NCBI GenBank assembly: GCA_937875615.1
Contig: CALNBU010000447.1
Coordinates: 1-5,498 of the forward strand
DNA length: 5,498 bases
Source of the DNA: an uncultured Archangium sp.
GTDB taxonomy: Bacteria > Myxococcota > Myxococcia > Myxococcales > Myxococcaceae
Reading direction: 5' to 3'
Positions within the stretch are counted from its first letter, which is position 1, and each line of letters begins with the position of its first letter. Shown here in pieces: positions 1-5,498 of the stretch. The notes beneath the pieces are model-generated. The model made no database searches and had not been told where the DNA came from. It was given only the letters and a program-made list of their open reading frames with translations. Both the position numbers and the translations under genes were made by a program.

Positions 1-724
1 CACCGGGAAGCTGGCCCAGCTGGGCGGGGGCGTGGTGACGGTGGGGCTCACCGGCCGCGGCGGCGCGTACTGGGCGGCGCAGCTCGACCACGGCGCCAAC
101 CCCGACTCCACCGAGCTGTGGGCGGACGACCACGGGACGGTGACGGTGCGGGTGGGGAACTGCGCACGAACCTTCGATGTGGGGGACGTGCACGTCCGGT
201 CGACGCACCTCGCCGACGGCGCCGACCAGCACGAATGGTACGGCCGGACCGACAGCGACGCGCCCGAGAAGCACACCATGGGCGACTGCGCCAACCTCTG
301 CCCCTCGGTGTGGGTGCGCACCTGGAGTTTCCTGGGTGGCGAGCAGGCGAACGCCTACGCGCAGCCGAAGATCATGGTCGGGCTTCAGCGGGACCTCTCG
401 GCGGTGCGGTTCCCCTGGGAGCTCAACTTCAGCTTCGGCGCCGGCGCCACGTCGTGGGATGGGCGGGGCCGCAGCCTCCATGGCGCGGCGGGCAGCCACG
501 CCGACATCTCCCGGCAGCGCGCCTACGCCACGGCGGTCGTCTACTACCACCGCCAGGGCCACTGGGAGGAGTACCCCAACCTGCTCAACCCCTTCTGGCG
601 CGCGACGCTGGCGCCCATCGACTTCGACGGAGATCCCACCGCCTTCAGCAGAACCTTCGGCAACGGCCTCGACCGCCGCGCCTTCGAGCTGATGCGCGGT
701 CAGCACTACCGGGGGCTTCACTGA
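1..724 (+). CDS. Probable Tad pilus-type (TadG-like) envelope protein, 3' part
   Basis: The reading frame is open from the first full codon (base 2) to TGA at 722-724. It gives 240 visible residues, so the true start lies upstream of the window. A GTG at 32 could act as a start but has no reason to be preferred. No membrane segment is visible in this part. Near the C-terminus the run AVVYYHRQGHW, then NLLNPFWRATLAP, resembles the 'YNPYWQxRL'-type ending I associate with TadG/TadE-related pilus assembly proteins; this is recognition from memory, not a search. Three cysteines are present (visible residues 54, 96 and 100, the last two as GDCANLC), compatible with an exported, disulfide-bearing domain. 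The stop overlaps the start of the TadE-like gene (TGATG), so the two are probably co-transcribed and coupled. The role may be a minor structural or assembly component of a Tad/Flp-like pilus. The gene is certain; the family call is tentative. Confidence 0.6.
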   Translation, partial: TGKLAQLGGGVVTVGLTGRGGAYWAAQLDHGANPDSTELWADDHGTVTVRVGNCARTFDVGDVHVRSTHLADGADQHEWYGRTDSDAPEKHTMGDCANLCPSVWVRTWSFLGGEQANAYAQPKIMVGLQRDLSAVRFPWELNFSFGAGATSWDGRGRSLHGAAGSHADISRQRAYATAVVYYHRQGHWEEYPNLLNPFWRATLAPIDFDGDPTAFSRTFGNGLDRRAFELMRGQHYRGLH

Positions 725-1590
725 TGCGGCGCGGACAGGCCACCGTCGAGCTGGTGCTCGGCTCCGTGGTGATGGTGACGGTGCTGATGCTGGGTATCCA
801 CTTCGCCGAGGTGGCGCAGCTCTCGCTCAAGGTACAGGACGCCGCCACCTTCGCGGTGTGGGACGCCTCGCTGCGCAGGGTCCAGTCGTTCGGCGCGAAC
901 CCGGGCGTCTCGGGCTTCGACCCGGTGGCGCGGGGCCAGAGCGCCCAGCACCGCTTCCAGGGCTTCGACTCCACCGGCGCCACCGTCTCTCCGGTGGTGA
1001 CCCGCGCCCTGACGCGGGGGCAGGGCCTGTCGGTGCGCTGCGAGCCGGCGCCCAACCTGCACTTCGCGCCTTCGAACACCACCGCGCCGGTGCTGCTCGA
1101 CACCGGCGCCATGCGCTGCCGGGCCTCGGCGGCCGTGCAGGCCTTCGGGCTCCCGGTGGGCTTCGCGAAGCTCGAGAACGGCGGCTTCTCCCAGGCTGAC
1201 ATGAAGGGCTTCTCCGGGCAGGTGTGTGGCATCGGGTTGGGCGACTGTCAGAACAAGTACCTCGCGGTGTTGACCAACGACTGGGGCCTGACCACCCGAG
1301 AAGAGACGGCCACCTGCGGCCTCGACTGTCTCCACAGCCCGTACCGCTCCATGGTGGAGCGCCTCTACGGCGCCAACACGGGCGCGGCCACGGCCTTCGC
1401 GGCGACGTACGCGGGGGCAGTCCCCGACGAGCCGAAGTTCCTCTTCAGCTACCGCGGCGAGGAGACCGGCGGAGTGCAGCTGGTCCAGAGCGAGAGTCGG
1501 CCCAACTTCGTCACCGGCGGTGGCAAGTACGGCGAGCCGAACACCATGAGTCACGGCGTCAACTGCTTCCTCGGAAAGCCCGGGTGTTGA
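724..1590 (+). CDS. TadE-like pilus assembly protein with prepilin-type signal
   Basis: This gene encodes 288 residues. The ATG at 724 overlaps the preceding TGA by one base, and a G-rich run (711-715) sits 8 nt upstream. The frame is open much further upstream, but that part is a shadow of the previous gene. The N-terminus MRRGQATVEL fits the prepilin peptidase consensus: cleavage after Gly4 would leave Glu at mature position 5. A hydrophobic helix follows (about residues 9-31), as in TadE/TadF pseudopilins, which are cleaved by a TadV-type peptidase and stay inner-membrane anchored with the body outside. The remainder is long for a TadE protein and unrecognised. It contains eight cysteines (106, 132, 168, 175, 198, 202, 281, 288), an even number that suggests disulfides in the periplasm. 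The last residue is Cys. Inferred role: minor pilin or assembly factor of a Tad-like system. An isolated prepilin-like surface protein is the main alternative. Confidence 0.75.
   Translation: MRRGQATVELVLGSVVMVTVLMLGIHFAEVAQLSLKVQDAATFAVWDASLRRVQSFGANPGVSGFDPVARGQSAQHRFQGFDSTGATVSPVVTRALTRGQGLSVRCEPAPNLHFAPSNTTAPVLLDTGAMRCRASAAVQAFGLPVGFAKLENGGFSQADMKGFSGQVCGIGLGDCQNKYLAVLTNDWGLTTREETATCGLDCLHSPYRSMVERLYGANTGAATAFAATYAGAVPDEPKFLFSYRGEETGGVQLVQSESRPNFVTGGGKYGEPNTMSHGVNCFLGKPGC
1573..1578 (+). promoter_or_regulatory. Weak ribosome binding site for the exported duplicated protein
   Basis: GGAAAG lies inside the end of the TadE-like gene. It is 5 nt before GTG (1584) and 8 nt before TTG (1587). 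The spacing slightly favours TTG, which would give a 4-base TTGA stop/start overlap. GTG is the commoner start codon and changes the protein by only one residue. Confidence 0.4.
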
Positions 1591-2300
1591 CGGGCTGGCT
1601 CTGCGTGGCGCTGCTCGCGGCGACGCCGGCCGATGCGGGGAGCGACGCCGGGGTGATGAAGGTGGCGCCGCCCTTCGCGTGGGACGTCCCCGGTCAGCTG
1701 GAGTTGGTGCCGGTGGGCGAGCGTCTGGAGCGCGACGGGCTGCCGCTCATCATCTTCCTCGCGCGCTCGAAGTGGAAGCTGGGGGCGCTGCTCGACCACT
1801 ACCAGGCCCGCTTCGTGCGAGCGGGCTACTTCATCCCTCCGCGGCAGGTGCCGCTGCCCGGGCTCGAGCTGCCGCGGGTGGTGGCGCTCGACGACGTGAA
1901 GATGGTGAGCCTGCTCGTCTACGGATGGCCAGAGGAGGACGGCACCACCACGTTGGTGCTGGGCGCCGCGGACCTGGGCCATCGCCGGCCGACGCAGCGC
2001 AATGGGCTGCCGGTGTTTCCGGCGGCGAAGCACGTCACCACCTTCGACGTGGAGCTGGGGCTGGCGCTCTCGTTCACCGCGAAGGCGAGCGAGGCCGAGA
2101 TCATCGACTTCTACCGGACGGTGCTGCCCAGCGGCGGCTGGAAGGAGCGGGAGCCCGGCACCTTCGTGCGGGCGGGGCGGGCGGTGAAGGTGTTGGCGAA
2201 GCGCGACCGGCTGCCCGGAGTGCTCTCGGTGGTGGTGCTGGAGCAGTTCGACGACGCCGCGGCGCTCAGCGGAACTGGGGGCGGCTCAGGTAGCCCGTGA
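1584..2300 (+). CDS. Exported protein of unknown function, internally duplicated
   Basis: This gene encodes 238 residues from GTG at 1584 (TTG at 1587 is equally possible) to TGA at 2298-2300. The frame is open upstream, but that stretch is a shadow of the TadE-like gene. The first 18 residues look like a Sec signal: a short hydrophobic run (LCVALLAATP) ends in ADA, a good signal peptidase I site, before GSDAG. Cys7 is not in a lipobox. The mature part appears to be two divergent copies of one module, about residues 42-128 and 143-220. Each has a P-x-x-x entry, a beta-like stretch, then a helix with LLDHYQARFVRAGY in the first and IIDFYRTVLPSGGW in the second, and ends in beta strands. The second copy has the 'FYR...L...GW' pattern seen in several small periplasmic or lipoprotein domains of unknown function. 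The C-tail is Gly/Ser-rich. The start overlaps the TadE-like stop, so it is probably in the same operon and may be an accessory envelope protein. I do not recognise the family. Confidence 0.7.
   Translation: MLTGWLCVALLAATPADAGSDAGVMKVAPPFAWDVPGQLELVPVGERLERDGLPLIIFLARSKWKLGALLDHYQARFVRAGYFIPPRQVPLPGLELPRVVALDDVKMVSLLVYGWPEEDGTTTLVLGAADLGHRRPTQRNGLPVFPAAKHVTTFDVELGLALSFTAKASEAEIIDFYRTVLPSGGWKEREPGTFVRAGRAVKVLAKRDRLPGVLSVVVLEQFDDAAALSGTGGGSGSP
2266..2300. other. Tail-to-tail overlap of convergent genes
   Basis: The last 35 bp of the exported-protein gene (+) are also the last 35 bp of gspN (-). The shared segment encodes the Gly/Ser-rich tail on one strand and the conserved-looking C-terminus SRPQFR of GspN on the other. 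No GC hairpin with a T-run is visible here. Transcripts from both sides must therefore end inside the opposing gene, or be ended by Rho or by collision. Confidence 0.85.
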
Positions 2301-3192
2301 GCTTGCCCTTGCGCCACGCGGGGTCCTTGGGATCCGCGGGGACGATGGACAGCGCGCTCCCCAGGATGCCCAGGCGCTTCTGAAACTCGGAGTCGGGCTT
2401 GAAGCGCACCTCGAGCTGCGGCTCGCAGTAGTCGACCTTCTTGGCCAGCTTGATGGTGCCGGTCACCTCCAGCTCGAGGTCGTCGCTGTGGGTGTCGAGC
2501 TTGTCCACGGTGGCCGCGCCCTTCTCGATGCTCAGCTTCCCCGAGAGATCTCCGAAGGCGATCTTCGGGAGGTCGACCGGGGTGGGCTCAGGCCCGAACT
2601 GGGGAATGGCGATGTTCGCGGTGCCGCCGTTGATGGTGAGCGCCCGGGTGCTGAGGTTGATGGAGCCGCTGGCCTGAGAGAGATCCGGCTCGGCGGGGGC
2701 GTTGGCGCCGGCGGAGGTCCTGGGCAGGGTCAGGTCGACGTGCGCCTCGATGGCGCCGGAGAAGTCGACGCCAGAGAAGCCCTTGAGGTTGCCCCTGGTG
2801 AGGTCGAGGCCCTCGGCGTCGAGCTTGAAGCGGGGCGCGCCGAGCGCCCCCACGCGCGCCACCACCGTGCCGCCCAGCAGGCCGGCCTTCACCTTGACGC
2901 CCAGCGGTGAGAGCGACGGGCCGATGGAGAGCGCGTCGACGACCAGCGCCTCGGGCGGCGGGTCGGCGTCGGACTTCTTGCTGATCTTCACGTCCGAGGC
3001 GCGCACCGCGAACAGGCCGGGGCCCATGGAGCCGATGCGCACGAAGTAGCCGGCGTGGTCCGCCTCGATGCGGAGGCGCTCCTTGAGCGCGTCGTAGGGG
3101 AAGGTGATGAAGAACATCGACACCAACGCGAAGAGCGAGAAGGTGACGTACCCGATGATGCGCTTCCACAACGCGGTCTGCTTCTCGGCCAT
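2266..3192 (-). CDS. gspN: Type II secretion system protein GspN (AsmA-like)
   Basis: This gene encodes 308 residues, starting at ATG 3192-3190. A single N-terminal membrane helix (about residues 12-32, after a basic LWKR) anchors a large periplasmic domain. That domain is rich in short beta strands and layered phrases such as GSINLSTRALTING, LSGKLSIEKGAATVDKL and LELEVTGTIKLA, typical of AsmA/GspN-type beta-sheet proteins. A Pro/Ala-rich loop lies at 158-171. The end, GKLTGYLSRPQFR, matches the 'xGxLxxPxFR' closing motif of this group. The gene follows gspM by only 3 nt and no Shine-Dalgarno is visible upstream, so translation probably depends on ribosomes finishing gspM. GspN is dispensable in some T2SS; in deltaproteobacteria it commonly closes the gsp operon, as here. 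A generic AsmA-family protein is the alternative, but position after gspM strongly favours GspN. Cys256 is the only cysteine. Confidence 0.8.
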   Translation of the reverse strand: MAEKQTALWKRIIGYVTFSLFALVSMFFITFPYDALKERLRIEADHAGYFVRIGSMGPGLFAVRASDVKISKKSDADPPPEALVVDALSIGPSLSPLGVKVKAGLLGGTVVARVGALGAPRFKLDAEGLDLTRGNLKGFSGVDFSGAIEAHVDLTLPRTSAGANAPAEPDLSQASGSINLSTRALTINGGTANIAIPQFGPEPTPVDLPKIAFGDLSGKLSIEKGAATVDKLDTHSDDLELEVTGTIKLAKKVDYCEPQLEVRFKPDSEFQKRLGILGSALSIVPADPKDPAWRKGKLTGYLSRPQFR

Positions 3193-3195
3193 GGC

Positions 3196-3750
3196 TTACT
3201 TGAGCTTGTAGGTGGAGACGGTGAGCCAGGCGGTGACGGTTTCCTGGGCGGGGCGGGGTTCGAGGCGCAGGTACTTCACCCGCACGATGCCGGGGCCTGC
3301 CTCGACGGAGGTGATGAAGTCGAGCAGCCGGTTGATCGGCACGTCGGTCAGCGTCAGCTCCACGCTGCTCTCGACGATCTTCGAGCCGTCGAGCGGAATG
3401 TCGGCCTTGGGGTTGATGGAGGGCAGCTCGAGGCCCGCGGGCTTCGCCTTGTCTTCGAGGTAGGTCAGCAGGCGCACGTTCGACGCGCGGAGCTGATTTT
3501 CGAGCTGGTCCTGCCGGGCCTTGGCCTCGCGGTAGCCGGCGGCCAGGGTCTGCACGTCATCGAGCTGGGAAATCTTGGAGGCGGTGCGTGAGCGGATCTG
3601 GTCAGCGGTGCGACCGAAGCTCATGCCCACGAAGAGGACGATGAAGATGGCCACCGCGCCGAGCGCGCCACCCAGCATGCGCTTCTCGCGCGCCGACATG
3701 GTGGCCAGCTGGGCCTGGAGTTGGGTCTGAAGGTCTGTGATGGCGCTCAT
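3196..3750 (-). CDS. gspM: Type II secretion system protein GspM (PilO-like)
   Basis: This gene encodes 184 residues from ATG 3750-3748, which overlaps the gspL stop as ATGA; the stop is TAA. The same frame runs open far upstream, but that part is antiphase to gspL and is not real. Layout is the standard GspM/PilO one: a short cytoplasmic tail (1-24), one membrane helix (about 26-45), a likely coiled coil (about 50-100, with QLDDVQTL and EAKARQDQLENQL), then a small alpha/beta ferredoxin-like periplasmic domain (about 105-184). The last contains VESSVELTLTDVPINRLLDFI and VKYLRLEP, the usual strand-helix pattern. GspM is an inner-membrane platform subunit that pairs with GspL and contacts GspC and the pseudopilus assembly machinery. 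There are no cysteines. It sits between gspL and gspN in the expected order, which supports the assignment beyond what this poorly conserved family shows alone. Confidence 0.88.
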   Translation of the reverse strand: MSAITDLQTQLQAQLATMSAREKRMLGGALGAVAIFIVLFVGMSFGRTADQIRSRTASKISQLDDVQTLAAGYREAKARQDQLENQLRASNVRLLTYLEDKAKPAGLELPSINPKADIPLDGSKIVESSVELTLTDVPINRLLDFITSVEAGPGIVRVKYLRLEPRPAQETVTAWLTVSTYKLK

Positions 3751-5312
3751 CCGTTGTTCGCCTCCGCCTCGTCTGGGCACTCGACCTGAATGTCGAGACG
3801 GCTCGACACCCGGGAGCCGTCCTTCGACTTCTCGACCTTCCCCTCGTTGATCTCCTTGAAGCACCGGTAGTTCTTCAGCGCGGTGATGAGATCTTCGAGG
3901 TTCTTGGAGGTGGCGGTCTCGCAGCGCAGGGCGATGCGATCGAGGTCGATGACCACCTGGTCGAAGGTCACCTCCATGTCGGGCGGGACGTGCGCGGTCA
4001 GCTCTGCCAGCAGCGTGGCCGCGGAGCGCCGGGGAATGCCCGCCGCGGGGCTCTCCTGGCCCTCGAGCAGGCTCTTGGCGCGCAGGTAGTCTTTCTCGCA
4101 GGTGCCGAGGATGCGCTGGGTGATGTCGCAGAGGATGGCGTCGACCTGCTTCTCTCGCCGCGTCAGCACCGAGTTGCGCACGATGCCGCTGGCGATGAGC
4201 AACACGAAGAGCACCGCCGCGAAGGCCGCCAGTTGGCCCACTTTCTCGCCGGCGAAGTCGAAGTCGCTCTTGAAGGCGTAGTCGCCGCGGCGGAGGTTGA
4301 AGCGGGGCGCCTTCGCGCCCGAGGCCGCCGCGCGGAGCGCGAGAGACCAGGCCTGCGCGGCGACCACGCCGCCCGCGCCTTGCGGCGTGTCGAGGAGCCG
4401 GGTGGGGAGCTGCAGGTCGGCGGCGAGCTGGTCGGGGAGCCCCCTGAGCTGGGCGGTGCCTCCGCAGATCAGCAGCAGGCCGATCTGTCCGTGGCTGTGG
4501 GACACCCAGGCCTTGATGGTGGCACGGAGATCTCTGAGCACGGGTTGGAGCGCGCGCATGAACACGCCCGCCGCCCGCTCGGCCTCCGCGCCCACCACTT
4601 CGCTGCCTACCGCGCCGTGTTGCTCCTTCCAGGCCTGCGCGTCGGCGGGGCTGATCTGGAACTCGTGGGCCAGTCCGCGGGTGAGCGCCGCGCCGCCGCC
4701 GGCGAAGGTGCGCGCGTACTCCACGTTGCCGCCCGGGCGACCGATGGCCAGCGCGCAGCGCTCGTGACCCAGGTCGAGCACCGCCACCGCCTGTCCGGGG
4801 TCGACGAGGTTCTGGGGCAGGGTGGCGATGATGTTCTGGTACGCGAGGCCGGCGTGGGTCATCACCCGCGGGTCGAGCTTCGCTTCGCTCAACGCGTCGA
4901 GCACCGCCTTGAACTCGGTCTTCCGCGCCACGCCGACCAGGAGCTGCGTGCCCTTCTCGTCGGTCTGCCACAGCTGGTGGTCGAACACCGCCTCGTCGAG
5001 ATCGTAGGGGAGCTGGCTCTCGACCTCGAATGCCAGCGTCGATTCGATCTTCTTCGGGTCGGAGAACGGCAGGGCGATGGGGTGCGTAGCGAGCCCGGTT
5101 CCGGGAAACGCGGCCACCACGCTGTCGACCTGGAGCGGGCCCTGCTCGAGCAGCTTCGCCAGGCCGGCCTTGAGGCGGGCGTCGCGCTCACCTTCGGCGG
5201 GCACCGGCGCGGTCACCACCTGCCGGACCTGTGGTTGACCACGGTACGCGGTCTCGACCACCACGGCCTTGATGCTGTGACTGCCGAGATCGAGCCCTAA
5301 GACGCGCGCCAT
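3747..5312 (-). CDS. gspL: Type II secretion system protein GspL, PilM-like cytoplasmic domain
   Basis: This gene encodes 521 residues, clearly longer than the roughly 400 of enterobacterial GspL. The cytoplasmic part (1 to about 335) has an actin-like PilM fold: phosphate-1-type motif LGLDLGSHSIKAVVVE (5-20), the PilM-typical EVESQLPYDLDEAVFDHQLW (96-115), phosphate-2-type VLDLGHERCALAIG (178-191), and adenosine-type LLICGGTAQLRGLP (280-293). NLRRGDY (339-345) matches the short linker of GspL/PilN before the membrane helix (about 359-377). The periplasmic part holds a helical stretch and a ferredoxin-like domain (about 432-512) with five cysteines (395, 405, 464, 484, 512). The protein links the ATPase GspE in the cytoplasm to GspM and the pseudopilus. 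Start ATG 5312 overlaps the gspK stop (TAATG) and has GGAGG 8 nt upstream; the end overlaps gspM by 4 nt. A PilM-PilN fusion name is possible, but gspK and gspM neighbours settle GspL. Confidence 0.92.
   Translation of the reverse strand: MARVLGLDLGSHSIKAVVVETAYRGQPQVRQVVTAPVPAEGERDARLKAGLAKLLEQGPLQVDSVVAAFPGTGLATHPIALPFSDPKKIESTLAFEVESQLPYDLDEAVFDHQLWQTDEKGTQLLVGVARKTEFKAVLDALSEAKLDPRVMTHAGLAYQNIIATLPQNLVDPGQAVAVLDLGHERCALAIGRPGGNVEYARTFAGGGAALTRGLAHEFQISPADAQAWKEQHGAVGSEVVGAEAERAAGVFMRALQPVLRDLRATIKAWVSHSHGQIGLLLICGGTAQLRGLPDQLAADLQLPTRLLDTPQGAGGVVAAQAWSLALRAAASGAKAPRFNLRRGDYAFKSDFDFAGEKVGQLAAFAAVLFVLLIASGIVRNSVLTRREKQVDAILCDITQRILGTCEKDYLRAKSLLEGQESPAAGIPRRSAATLLAELTAHVPPDMEVTFDQVVIDLDRIALRCETATSKNLEDLITALKNYRCFKEINEGKVEKSKDGSRVSSRLDIQVECPDEAEANNG
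3761..3765 (-). promoter_or_regulatory. Ribosome binding site of gspM
   Basis: On the minus strand GGAGG lies 10 nt upstream of the gspM ATG, inside the end of gspL. It supports the start at 3750 over any codon further upstream in the long open frame. Confidence 0.5.
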
Positions 5313-5498
5313 TACTCTTCCCTCCAGTACACGAGCCGCCCCAGCGTGTCATCGAGGCGCACCACCGCGGTGATGGTGCGCGAGACGTCGCCGGCGGTGC
5401 CGGTGGCGCTGACGCGGTAGGTGACGCTCTTGTCGCCGATGATGCGGTTGCCCGCCATGTTGTTCTGCACCGAGCCGCTCACCGGCACGCCGGCCGCC
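5312..5498 (-). CDS. gspK: Type II secretion system minor pseudopilin GspK, C-terminal part
   Basis: This frame is cut by the right window edge; 61 C-terminal residues plus TAA (5314-5312) are visible. The sequence SVTYRVSATGTAGDVSRTI, followed by TAVVRLDD and ending GRLVYWREE, matches the usual GspK ending. There a 'YRIxAxGxxGxxxRTIxAVV' beta hairpin is followed by a short 'GRxxYWRE' tail. GspK is the largest minor pseudopilin and, with GspI and GspJ, forms the tip complex that starts the pseudopilus. The stop overlaps the gspL start by one base (TAATG), as expected for consecutive operon genes. The prepilin signal and the calcium-binding region lie outside the window. Confidence rests on the ending motif plus the K-L-M-N order. 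Confidence 0.85.
   Translation of the reverse strand, partial: AAGVPVSGSVQNNMAGNRIIGDKSVTYRVSATGTAGDVSRTITAVVRLDDTLGRLVYWREE
5321..5325 (-). promoter_or_regulatory. Ribosome binding site of gspL
   Basis: The minus strand reads GGAGGGAAGAGTAATG. A full GGAGG lies 8 nt before the gspL start and inside the last codons of gspK, which fixes the start codon and shows that gspL can recruit ribosomes itself as well as by coupling to gspK. Confidence 0.7.

Noticed and set aside
118..723. In-frame 5' extension of the TadE-like gene
   Set aside because: It overlaps the upstream gene in another frame and is Arg/Pro-rich. The prepilin signal must be at the N-terminus, which fixes the start at 724.
258..1290. 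Possible homology between the first two proteins (both contain GDC-x-N)
   Set aside because: The shared GDCANLC / GDCQNKY patch is too short, and the surrounding residues do not align.
718..1554. Minus-strand 278-codon open frame with a His-rich end
   Set aside because: The HQHRHHHHG run is the antisense of the Val/Met-rich TadE membrane helix (GTG/ATG codons), not a metal-binding motif.
1224..1583. In-frame 5' extension of the exported-protein gene
   Set aside because: It is an Arg-rich shadow of the TadE-like gene. The signal peptide begins right at GTG 1584.
2250..2340. Possible intrinsic terminator between the convergent genes
   Set aside because: Only short GC-rich inverted matches are seen, with no T-run on either strand.
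3751..4971. Long in-frame 5' extension of gspM on the minus strand
   Set aside because: The extension is Arg/Pro/Gly-rich with no domain, overlaps gspL in another frame, and the ATG at 3750 with GGAGG and the ATGA junction gives a normal-length GspM.
3990..5300. A 436-codon open frame on the + strand opposite gspL
   Set aside because: Its translation is low-complexity, rich in Arg, Gly, Glu, His and Ala, the usual antisense shadow of a high-GC gene. gspL on the other strand has clear family motifs.

Overview
The window is high-GC (about two thirds G+C), densely coded DNA, most likely from a myxobacterium or close relative (Myxococcota, formerly Deltaproteobacteria). That placement is inferred from base composition, from the delta-type gspK-L-M-N order, and from the PilM-like GspL and AsmA-like GspN forms. 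It is not based on a database search.

Layout: two gene strings converge near 2266-2300. From the left, on the + strand, come (1) the 3' part of a probable Tad-pilus-type (TadG-like) envelope protein, (2) a TadE-like prepilin-type protein with a clear prepilin peptidase site and eight cysteines, and (3) a small exported protein of unknown function that looks like a degenerate internal duplication. From the right, on the - strand, come the end of gspK and complete gspL, gspM and gspN, the distal part of a type II secretion (general secretory pathway) operon. Nearly every base is coding. No RNA gene, mobile element, CRISPR array, promoter or convincing terminator is visible. Both promoters must lie outside the window or inside coding sequence.

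How the genes work together: GspK is the minor pseudopilin of the pseudopilus tip. GspL and GspM form the inner-membrane platform that couples the cytoplasmic ATPase GspE to the pseudopilus. GspN is the accessory membrane-anchored periplasmic component found in some T2SS. Junctions are tight (TAATG, ATGA and a 3-nt gap), indicating translational coupling in the order K-L-M-N. The + strand genes are also coupled (TGATG; GTG/TTG start overlapping the previous stop) and look like minor components of a Tad/Flp-type apparatus, so two pilus-related machines sit tail to tail.

The window is mostly ordinary. The points worth a second look are the PilM-type nucleotide-binding motifs kept in GspL, the cysteine content of the periplasmic part of GspL and of the TadE-like protein, the duplicated exported protein, and the 35-bp tail-to-tail gene overlap.
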